From Actinomycetes bacterium (GTDB taxonomy: Bacteria; Actinomycetota; Humimicrobiia; Humimicrobiales; Humimicrobiaceae): 10,817 nt of DNA. Both the position numbers and the translations under genes were made by a program. Of the stretch, positions 5,744-10,817 are shown piece after piece; within the stretch, counting starts at the first letter, position 1, and every line of letters starts with the position of its first letter. Location of the stretch: positions 1 through 10,817 of the forward strand of contig JAUVXY010000038.1 in assembly GCA_030603375.1 (NCBI GenBank), in the 5' to 3' direction. The notes beneath the pieces are model-generated. The model was given only the letters and a program-made list of their open reading frames with translations, ran no database searches and had not been told where the DNA came from.

Positions 5744-6904
5744 ATGTCAGATAAAAGAACTTTAGGCATCGGAATGGTAGGATATGGATTTATAGGCAAG
5801 GTCCATACTTTATCATACCTAAATTTGTCTTATTACTACAATCCCATGCCAGCTAAGCTAAAAATGATAGGGGTAGCTTCAGTACCTAAAAAGGAAGCAG
5901 AAGAGGGAGTTGAACAGGCAGGTTTTGAATTCGCCACTGATAACTGGAAGGATTTAATTGCCAGGGATGATATAGATATTATTGAAGTTTGCACACCTAA
6001 TTATTTGCATAAAGAGATAATAATTGAAGCACTAAAGGCAGGAAAGCATGTTAACTGTGAAAAACCACTGGCAATGAATCTTGATGAAGCCAAAGAGATT
6101 ACAAAGGTAGCTGATTCTCACCCAGAGTTAATATCACAGGTAACATTTGAATATCGATACCAGCCAGCTATGATGAGGGCAAAAAGACTTATTGAGGAGG
6201 GATTTTTAGGAAGAGTATATAGTGCCAGGATTGCATACCTGCATTCTGGAAACTCTGATCCCAATAGGCCCCTGTATTGGAAAATTCAGAAAAAATTTTG
6301 TGGAGGAGGAGCACTTTACGACCTGTCTTCTCATGTAATTGATCTAACAAGATTCCTTTTAGGAGATTTCAAAAGGGTATTTTCAAAGCTTGAAATATTT
6401 ACAAAAGAAAGACCCATTGCTGGAAAACCGGGCCAGTTTGGAAAAGTAGATGTAGAGGACCTTGCCCTTACAGTGTTTGAGCTGGAAAATGGAGCTATTG
6501 GAACCATTGAAGGATCAAAAGTTGCCACTGGTGCAAATGATGAATATCGCATAGAAATCCATGGGGATAAGGGAGCAATAAGGTTTAACAGCATGCAGCC
6601 AAACTTCCTGGAAGTGTATGACACAAGGGATGCGGGAGAACCTATTGGAGGCAGAAGAGGGTTTACTGCTATTGAGACAGTACAAAGGTACCCAAAGCCT
6701 GCAACTCAGTTCCCCGGACCTAAATTTTCCATAGGCTGGATGAGGTATCATTCTGGAAATGCTATGGATTTTGTAACTAACATTGTGGAGCATAAAAGGC
6801 CCGAAGCTGATATGCATGCAGGATATAAAATACAGGAAGTTTTAGAAGCAGCACAGATATCAGACAAAGAAAAGAGATGGGTTGATTTGCCAGTTGAAAA
6901 TTAG
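5744..6904 (+). CDS. Gfo/Idh/MocA-family NAD(P)-dependent oxidoreductase
   Basis: The 386-residue protein opens with a Rossmann fold, GIGMVGYGFIGKVHT (8-22). The family's EKP motif follows (E106-K107-P108 in VNCEKPLAMN), K107 being the usual catalytic lysine, then the C-terminal alpha/beta domain with GGGALYDLSSHVIDLTRFLL (187-206), where D193 and H197 occupy the conserved catalytic positions. Family members oxidise or reduce hydroxyl groups of sugars, inositols and amino-cyclitols. The start has a strong GCGGAGG (5729-5735) 8 bp upstream. It lies 44 bp after the aminotransferase and is presumably cotranscribed, so the two probably share a pathway, for example oxidising an alcohol next to an amine that is then transferred. 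Substrate is unknown. Family call is secure. Confidence 0.93.
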   Translation: MSDKRTLGIGMVGYGFIGKVHTLSYLNLSYYYNPMPAKLKMIGVASVPKKEAEEGVEQAGFEFATDNWKDLIARDDIDIIEVCTPNYLHKEIIIEALKAGKHVNCEKPLAMNLDEAKEITKVADSHPELISQVTFEYRYQPAMMRAKRLIEEGFLGRVYSARIAYLHSGNSDPNRPLYWKIQKKFCGGGALYDLSSHVIDLTRFLLGDFKRVFSKLEIFTKERPIAGKPGQFGKVDVEDLALTVFELENGAIGTIEGSKVATGANDEYRIEIHGDKGAIRFNSMQPNFLEVYDTRDAGEPIGGRRGFTAIETVQRYPKPATQFPGPKFSIGWMRYHSGNAMDFVTNIVEHKRPEADMHAGYKIQEVLEAAQISDKEKRWVDLPVEN

Positions 6905-6975
6905 TAACATTGTGGCTATTATTATCTAATAATTTTAAATTACAATGATTTAGAATTTAGAAAGGACAGGTGTGT

Positions 6976-7317
6976 ATGCTAAGAAAAATAGAATGCTTTA
7001 TACAACCATTTAAACTGGATGCAATCAAGGAAGCTTTAATAAAAGCTGGTGTTGATGGCATGAGTGTAACCGAAGTAAAAGGATTTGGCAGGCAGAGGGG
7101 ATACATAAACGGAGAGATACCTAACAAGGAAGTCAAATTTTTACCAAAAACCAAGCTTGAAATAGTAGTGGATGAAGAAGTTGTTGACGATGTCACAAAA
7201 CTTATAGTAAAACTTGCCAGAACAGGAAAAATAGGCGCGGGCAAAATATTTATAATTCCAGTTGAGGACGCTATTAGAATTAGAACTTCAGAATCGGGGA
7301 AAAGCGCGGTAACTTAA
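6976..7317 (+). CDS. P-II family signal-transduction protein with atypical T-loop
   Basis: P-II proteins are trimers that bind ATP/ADP and 2-oxoglutarate and control nitrogen enzymes and transporters through a flexible T-loop. The start is taken at ATG 6976 (113 residues; AAAGGA at 6961-6966, 9 bp upstream), because the family begins M.KIEA.I.PFKL; a GTG at 6970 would add two residues. Conserved parts are KIECFIQPFKLDAIKEAL, VTEVKGFGRQ (31-40, Q40 being the 2-oxoglutarate-site Gln), FLPK (K58), TGKIGAGK (83-90, K90) and RIRT (R101, R103). The T-loop (about 38-55, RGYINGEIPNKEVK) is one residue shorter than in E. coli GlnB and has no Tyr at the Tyr51 uridylylation/adenylylation position. The B-loop has Ala where GlnB has Asp88. 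There is no amtB nearby; an amino-acid dehydrogenase follows 22 bp later. Confidence 0.93.
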   Translation: MLRKIECFIQPFKLDAIKEALIKAGVDGMSVTEVKGFGRQRGYINGEIPNKEVKFLPKTKLEIVVDEEVVDDVTKLIVKLARTGKIGAGKIFIIPVEDAIRIRTSESGKSAVT

Positions 7318-7339
7318 AATTATTAAGACAGGAGTAAAA

Positions 7340-8605
7340 ATGAGCAATTCTTTAGTGGAAAAGAAAAATAATGTCTGGGAAATGACTCTAAAAAGATTAA
7401 ATGGGACAATGTCGCTGCTTAACTTGAAACCCGGGATGAAAAAATACCTTTGCGAACCCAGAAAAATTATAGAAGTGGCAGTAACAGTTAAAATGGACAA
7501 TGGCGACATTAATATATTTAAAGGGTATAGAGTGCAGCATAATACAAATAGAGGCCCGGCTAAAGGCGGCATCAGATATCACCAGGACGTATACCTTGAT
7601 GAAATAAAAGCTCTGGCAATGCTTATGACCTGGAAATGTGCCGTAGCGGGCATCCCTTTTGGCGGTTCAAAAGGCGGGGTTAAAGTAAATCCATCAGAGC
7701 TTTCAAAAAGAGAGCTGGAAAATCTTACCAGGAGGTATACTTTTGAAATAATTCAAAATATAGGACCAGAAAAAGATATCCCTGCTCCGGATGTAGGAAC
7801 AAATGCCCAGGTTATGGCATGGATTATGGATACATATTCAATTGATAAGGGATACGGTGTGCCGGGGGTTGTGACTGGCAAGCCAATTGCTCTCGGAGGT
7901 TCTCTGGGGAGAGAAGAAGCAACTGGCCGTGGTTGCGTTTACAGCATTCTTTCAGCTCTTAAGGTATCAAATATTGATACTACAAATTTGAAAGTGGTAA
8001 TACAGGGCTTTGGTAATGTTGGCTCTAACGCCGCTAAAATTCTTTATGACCTGGGATTTAAAATAATTGCAGTAAGCGATGTGCGCGGTGGTATTTACAA
8101 TAAAAAAGGCATAGACCCTTACAGGGTTTTGAAACATGTAGAGAAAACGGGAAGTGTTATTAATTACAGGGAGAGCGAGAATATTGCTGGCTCCAAGATT
8201 TTTGAATTGGATTGCGATATCTTAATTCCTGCAGCTCTTGAAAATCAGATCACAAAAGGCAATGCTTCAAAAATTAAGGCAAAAATCATTGCTGAGGCAG
8301 CCAATGCACCTACTACTCCTGATGCGGATGAGATTCTAAAGGATAATGATATCTTTATTATACCGGATATATTATGCAATGCAGGAGGTGTTACTGTGTC
8401 TTATTTTGAATGGGTACAGGGAAGAGATGCTTATTTCTGGAGTAAAAGAAAAGTTAATCTTCAGTTAAGGGATGTTATGGATAAAGCATTTTATGAAGTT
8501 TATGATATTCATAAAAAAAATAAAGTTGATATGAGAACTGCCGCCTCTATCCTGGGAGTGGGGAGAGTAGCTGAAGCTGTAAAATTAAGAGGAATTTATC
8601 CATAA
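7340..8605 (+). CDS. Glu/Leu/Phe/Val dehydrogenase (glutamate dehydrogenase type)
   Basis: The 421-residue protein catalyses oxidative deamination of an L-amino acid, most likely glutamate to 2-oxoglutarate plus ammonium with NAD(P). The N-terminal catalytic domain shows NRGPAKGGIRYH (K75), MLMTWKCAVAGIPFGGSKGG (95-114; K99, and catalytic K111) and the loop KDIPAPDVGTN with D151. The C-terminal Rossmann domain has VIQGFGNVGS (220-229) and ends its second strand at AVSD. Length and order match hexameric bacterial and archaeal GdhA/RocG-type enzymes (about 415-430 residues). GGAG (7331-7334) is 5 bp before the ATG. It directly follows the P-II gene, pointing to nitrogen-state control. Exact substrate is not proven by motif; Leu/Val dehydrogenases are shorter (about 360), which favours glutamate. 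Confidence 0.95.
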   Translation: MSNSLVEKKNNVWEMTLKRLNGTMSLLNLKPGMKKYLCEPRKIIEVAVTVKMDNGDINIFKGYRVQHNTNRGPAKGGIRYHQDVYLDEIKALAMLMTWKCAVAGIPFGGSKGGVKVNPSELSKRELENLTRRYTFEIIQNIGPEKDIPAPDVGTNAQVMAWIMDTYSIDKGYGVPGVVTGKPIALGGSLGREEATGRGCVYSILSALKVSNIDTTNLKVVIQGFGNVGSNAAKILYDLGFKIIAVSDVRGGIYNKKGIDPYRVLKHVEKTGSVINYRESENIAGSKIFELDCDILIPAALENQITKGNASKIKAKIIAEAANAPTTPDADEILKDNDIFIIPDILCNAGGVTVSYFEWVQGRDAYFWSKRKVNLQLRDVMDKAFYEVYDIHKKNKVDMRTAASILGVGRVAEAVKLRGIYP

Positions 8606-8681
8606 ATTAAAAGCTTTAAAAATAGATATTTTAGTAAAGCAAGAGATAAATTACATGTAAATACTGCAGAAGAAATAAAAA

Positions 8682-9434
8682 ATGGAATATCTGAAATTTT
8701 TATTGATAGGGATAGTCGGCGGAACTGCATCTGGCTTTTTTGGAATAGGCGGAGGGATAATAATGATTCCCCTGCTTGTATATCTTGTTGGTGTTGAATT
8801 AAAAGCTGCCACGGCTATGTCGATGGTCCAGATTGTTTTTTCGAGTATTTCCGGAACCTTATTTAATTATTTTCAGAAAACAATAAATTTTAAATATTCT
8901 GCTTATTTTGGAGTATCTGCTGCTGCATTTTCCTTTCTTGGTTCTTATCTTACAAAATACATTCCAAACTTAGCTATTAAAATAATATATCTTTTTGCTG
9001 TCACTGCTGCACTCATTTTATTTTTTTTAAGGAGAAAAATAGAGAACAAAAATCTTGCTGGCAGCGAAGTTAGATTTTATAAAATAATGCCGGTAGGCGC
9101 CGTAGCTGGTTTTACTGCGGGCCTTTTAGGTGTAGGCGGCGGATTTATATTTGTTCCCGCACTACTTTTTTTCTGCAGCCTGCCTATAAAGATTGCAGTT
9201 GGAACATCACTTGGAGCCATTATATTTGTTTCAATTCCGGGGGTAATAGGAAAAGTAATTTCAGTTGATTTTGATGTTGTGCTTGCCATAGCAATTGGCA
9301 TTGGGGCTGTTGGCGGTTCAAAGCTGGGAACATATTTAAATAGGAAAGTAAATTCTAAAATAATAAGGATCTTTTTTGCCTTGCTTCTGCTGGCAATGAT
9401 TACAAGAGTAACAATTGATTTGCTTAATCATTAA
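8682..9434 (+). CDS. TSUP (TauE/SafE, DUF81) family membrane transporter
   Basis: The 250-residue protein is very hydrophobic, with about seven to eight membrane helices. It shows the internal duplication of this family: GTASGFFGIGGGIIMIPLL (14-32) is echoed by AGFTAGLLGVGGGFIFVPAL (142-161), each a glycine-rich GxGGG hinge before a helix. A further conserved GIGAVGGSKLGTYLNRKV (206-223) lies near the end. TSUP members export or import sulfite, sulfoacetate, taurine-related sulfonates or other small organic anions; the substrate cannot be read from sequence. It begins 76 bp after the dehydrogenase, same strand, with only a weak purine-rich site (AGAAGAAAT) before the ATG. The link to amino-donor metabolism could mean export of an anion left after deamination, but this is inference. 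Confidence 0.9.
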   Translation: MEYLKFLLIGIVGGTASGFFGIGGGIIMIPLLVYLVGVELKAATAMSMVQIVFSSISGTLFNYFQKTINFKYSAYFGVSAAAFSFLGSYLTKYIPNLAIKIIYLFAVTAALILFFLRRKIENKNLAGSEVRFYKIMPVGAVAGFTAGLLGVGGGFIFVPALLFFCSLPIKIAVGTSLGAIIFVSIPGVIGKVISVDFDVVLAIAIGIGAVGGSKLGTYLNRKVNSKIIRIFFALLLLAMITRVTIDLLNH

Positions 9435-9452
9435 AAATATTCTTTTTGTAAA

Positions 9453-9481
9453 TTATTTTTTTAAAAGGAATGCGTTATAAT
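9453..9481 (+). promoter_or_regulatory. Putative promoter for the ribbon-helix-helix/PIN module
   Basis: A perfect -10 TATAAT (9476-9481) has TTATTT 17 bp upstream (9453-9458) as a weak -35. It lies about 100 bp before the antitoxin ATG; the spacer between is AT-rich and carries no other feature I could support. Confidence 0.45.
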
Positions 9482-9578
9482 ATAAGTAAATTTTTTAAAA
9501 ATTGTGTGTATTCTAAAGGGAATTTAAGCATAATTATTTTATTAATAATAAGTAATATTATCAAGAGCGGTGTTTTAC

Positions 9579-9851
9579 ATGAAAAGACTTAATATCACTA
9601 TAAGCGATGGGGTATTTAAAGATCTTGAAGACTTGAAAGAAGAAGAAAAATTAAATAGAAGTGAATTAATAAGGAAAGCTATTATCTTATATAAGAATGA
9701 GTTTGAAAAGAAATTGAAAGAAAAAAGAAGAAAAGAAAAAGTGATGCACGCAATTCAGGAGATAAATAAATTAAGGGAAAGCACAGGTATATGGGATGGG
9801 GTTAGTGAAATTAGAAGATTTAGAGACAGCAGAGGAAGAAATAATATATAA
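9579..9851 (+). CDS. Ribbon-helix-helix (CopG/VapB-type) antitoxin
   Basis: The 90-residue protein opens with a ribbon-helix-helix DNA-binding domain at residues 1-45: MKRLNITISDGVFKDLEDLK, then LNRSELIRKAIILY. A highly charged helix follows (KKLKEKRRKEK, 45-54). It ends in WDGVSEIRRFRDSR, the W....EIR.WR tail that in VapB-type antitoxins inserts into the PIN toxin's active site. ATG 9579 is chosen over a GTG at 9570 because family proteins start directly at the beta strand and GAGCGG sits 8 bp before it. The gene overlaps the PIN reading frame downstream. It should autorepress and neutralise a PIN RNase, but that toxin is truncated, so it may be an orphan regulator. Family is confident. Confidence 0.85.
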   Translation: MKRLNITISDGVFKDLEDLKEEEKLNRSELIRKAIILYKNEFEKKLKEKRRKEKVMHAIQEINKLRESTGIWDGVSEIRRFRDSRGRNNI

Positions 9852-10035
9852 AATAAAAGAACATCCAAAAACTTTAGTTATGGATTCCTCAGTCTTTATA
9901 AAATGGTTTTCAAAAGACAATGAAGAAAATTTAGATAAAGCTCTTAGTATCTTGAATTCCCTGATTGATAATAATATTGTTATAGCCTGCCCTGAGTTAG
10001 CGATATATGAGCTTCTTAAAGATTCTAAATTTTAA
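9796..10035 (+). pseudogene. VapC-type PIN toxin, truncated after 79 codons
   Basis: The frame contains the first PIN strand and catalytic Asp, TLVMDSSVFIKWFS (D30), and the second acidic site in IACPELAIYEL (E72). It then stops at TAA 10033-10035. Intact VapC proteins of this type are about 130-150 residues and carry the remaining acidic residues in the missing half; no forward frame after 10035 restores them. The start is uncertain. ATG 9796 (weak CAGG 8 bp upstream) overlaps the antitoxin by 56 bp and gives a 25-residue leader, GTG 9805 is close, and ATG 9880 would begin at the catalytic Asp, which seems too late. Right after the break comes a folate-reductase remnant, so a deletion probably joined the two. 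It is very likely inactive. Confidence 0.78.
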
Positions 10036-10045
10036 TATAATACCA

Positions 10046-10060
10046 GGAATAATTTATTCC
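10046..10060. repeat. Short perfect inverted repeat after the PIN remnant
   Basis: GGAATA (10046-10051) and TATTCC (10055-10060) are separated by ATT. No T-run follows, so it is not a standard terminator. It lies between two gene remnants, near a presumed deletion junction. Confidence 0.4.
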
Positions 10061-10102
10061 GCCAGAAATACTACATGCGTAAGCCCATAGAAATTTATTT
10101 TT

Positions 10103-10564
10103 ATGCTTCGCGTATTTTCTGATCCAGTACCATGTTTTCTAATGCTTTTTGGATCTGACAACCCTGGGTTACGACAATTTTTAACTGTTTATAGGCTGGT
10201 GACCCGGAAGCAAATTCCTATAAATATTGATTCTATTCAACTTATAAGAATTGTAAAAAGAATGAGAGATGAAAAAGAATTTGCAAGTGGTGACAGGATG
10301 GATGTAGAGCCGCATCTTTTTATTGGTGCAGCTAAATATATGAAAAATAAAGTTCCAGGCATGGATGTTCCGGATAGTTTAATTGATAGACTCTCAAAAG
10401 TCCCAAAAGAAGATGTATCGAAAGAAGGAATTAAAATTGCTGTGGAAACAATACAGAGATTACAGAGAATCGAAGGAGTTTCCGGGGTTCATATAATGGC
10501 TGTAGAGTGGGAAGAAATAGTACCTGAGATTGTAAAACAGGCAGGGCTTTACCCGCGTCCATGA
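10103..10564 (+). pseudogene. Methylenetetrahydrofolate reductase (MetF) remnant with large internal deletion
   Basis: MetF reduces 5,10-methylene- to 5-methyl-tetrahydrofolate with an FAD-bound TIM barrel and is normally about 290-310 residues. This 153-codon frame holds only pieces. A middle segment reads INIDSIQLIRIVKRMRDEKE, then FASGDRM and LFIGAA (to about residue 77). The sequence then jumps directly to KYMKNKVPGMDVPDSLIDRL and to the C-terminal end SGVHIMAVEWEEIVPEIVKQ AGLYPRP. In intact relatives roughly 100 or more residues separate FIGAA from the YMKNKVPG helix, so an in-frame deletion has removed part of the barrel. The N-terminal half of the barrel is also missing, and the first 40 or so codons resemble the family only weakly (GSDNPG in place of TGD.P). 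It should not be functional. No Shine-Dalgarno is seen before ATG 10103. Confidence 0.82.
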
Positions 10565-10636
10565 AGCAGGAAGTCATCAGCTTTAAGATAGCGTAAAATT
10601 TTATGTGTAAATTATAATTTAAAAAAATAAAGTAAA

Positions 10637-10690
10637 GGCGTATCCTTTCAAATAAGTAATTTGTAAAAAACTAAAAGAAAGGAATACGCC
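10637..10690 (+). repeat. Hairpin covering the transposase ribosome binding site
   Basis: GGCGTATCCTTTC (10637-10649) pairs with GAAAGGAATACGCC (10677-10690), 13 paired bases with one bulged base and a 27-base AT-rich loop. The 3' arm contains the Shine-Dalgarno AAAGGA (10678-10683) and ends exactly at the transposase ATG (10691). Read-through transcripts would fold and hide the start, as known in several insertion sequences. Confidence 0.75.
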
Positions 10691-10817
10691 ATGAAAGATC
10701 TCTCAAGCTTAAGATTAGCTGATTTATGGAGAGAAGTAAAGATTACAGAAGAAGATATCTGGGGGGACCTAAAACTGGAGACAAAGATGTATCTAAAGAA
10801 AATAATTGAAGGATGCC
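10691..10817 (+). CDS. Transposase, N-terminal part (probably IS256/Mutator family), cut by window edge
   Basis: An ATG at 10691 opens 42 codons that run off the window end: MKDLSSLRLADLWREVKITE, EDIWGDLKLETKMYLKKIIE, then GC. The pattern of a short polar leader, W..DL..E....LKK.IEG and (expected next) acidic residues resembles the N-termini of IS256/Mutator-type DDE transposases, where the segment precedes the DNA-binding region. The DDE residues lie outside the window, so the family is a judgement. AAAGGA lies 7 bp upstream but inside a hairpin stem. The left end of the element should fall between the MetF remnant's stop (10564) and 10637; I could not fix it, because the right terminal repeat is not in view. 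A TATAAT at 10613-10618 could be its -10 box. Confidence 0.6.
   Translation, partial: MKDLSSLRLADLWREVKITEEDIWGDLKLETKMYLKKIIEGC

Noticed and set aside
6905..6975. A promoter (including a sigma54 type) ahead of the P-II gene
   Set aside because: No GG-N10-GC element and no well-spaced -35/-10 pair was found. Read-through from the upstream oxidoreductase gene is as likely.
9435..9578. Terminator or small RNA after the TSUP gene
   Set aside because: The stretch is T- and A-rich with no G:C-containing stem. Only a promoter-like TATAAT was supportable.
10103..10564. Treating the 153-codon frame as a distinct small folate enzyme
   Set aside because: Both matched blocks belong to full-length MetF and the barrel between them is missing, so deletion is the simpler explanation.
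1..10817. CRISPR array, tRNA or riboswitch
   Set aside because: No regularly spaced repeats, no cloverleaf-like sequence with CCA or TTC arms, and no recognisable aptamer core were seen in any intergenic gap on either strand.

Overview
The window is AT-rich (by eye about one third G+C), densely coded bacterial DNA. Shine-Dalgarno sites are mostly good (GGAGG/AAGGAG), promoters look sigma70-like, and there are occasional non-ATG starts. Gene content (SurE, a YhaM-like OB-HD nuclease, AbrB/PIN and ribbon-helix-helix/PIN toxin-antitoxin modules, a class III aminotransferase with a Cys/His insert, a clostridial/actinobacterial-type MetF remnant) suggests a low-GC Firmicutes-like anaerobe or a deep lineage such as Atribacterota or a low-GC actinobacterial clade. 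No rRNA or ribosomal protein is present to settle this.

Layout. (1) 1-299, minus strand: N-terminal part of a short-chain dehydrogenase. (2) 466-2389: surE followed 19 bp later by a YhaM-like 3'-5' exonuclease with a long charged tail. (3) 2390-3304: a decayed toxin-antitoxin patch. It holds an intact AbrB-type antitoxin behind a strong extended -10 promoter, a PIN toxin stopped after 63 codons, and a frameshifted RelE/ParE-type toxin remnant that no single reading frame reveals. (4) 3305-9434: the metabolic core. A DeoR-family regulator (minus strand) is divergent from a co-directional series: class III aminotransferase, Gfo/Idh/MocA oxidoreductase, P-II signal protein, Glu/Leu/Phe/Val-type dehydrogenase and TSUP (TauE/SafE-like) membrane transporter. 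The divergent promoter region carries a perfect 9-bp inverted pair that could be the DeoR operator. (5) 9435-10817: a second decayed patch with an intact ribbon-helix-helix antitoxin, a truncated PIN toxin, a methylenetetrahydrofolate reductase remnant with a large in-frame internal deletion, and the left end of an insertion sequence whose transposase start is buried in a hairpin.

How it may work together (inference). The aminotransferase and MocA-type dehydrogenase look like two steps acting on one amino or hydroxy compound, under DeoR control. The amino-acid dehydrogenase could regenerate 2-oxoglutarate or release ammonium, and the P-II protein directly before it could report nitrogen/energy state. 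The P-II T-loop is unusual: one residue shorter than in E. coli GlnB, with no tyrosine at the usual modification position, and the gene sits next to a dehydrogenase rather than amtB. This P-II/dehydrogenase/TSUP arrangement is the most promising candidate here for something under-described. The flanking patches show a repeated pattern, intact antitoxin next to a broken toxin, consistent with ongoing gene decay near mobile DNA.
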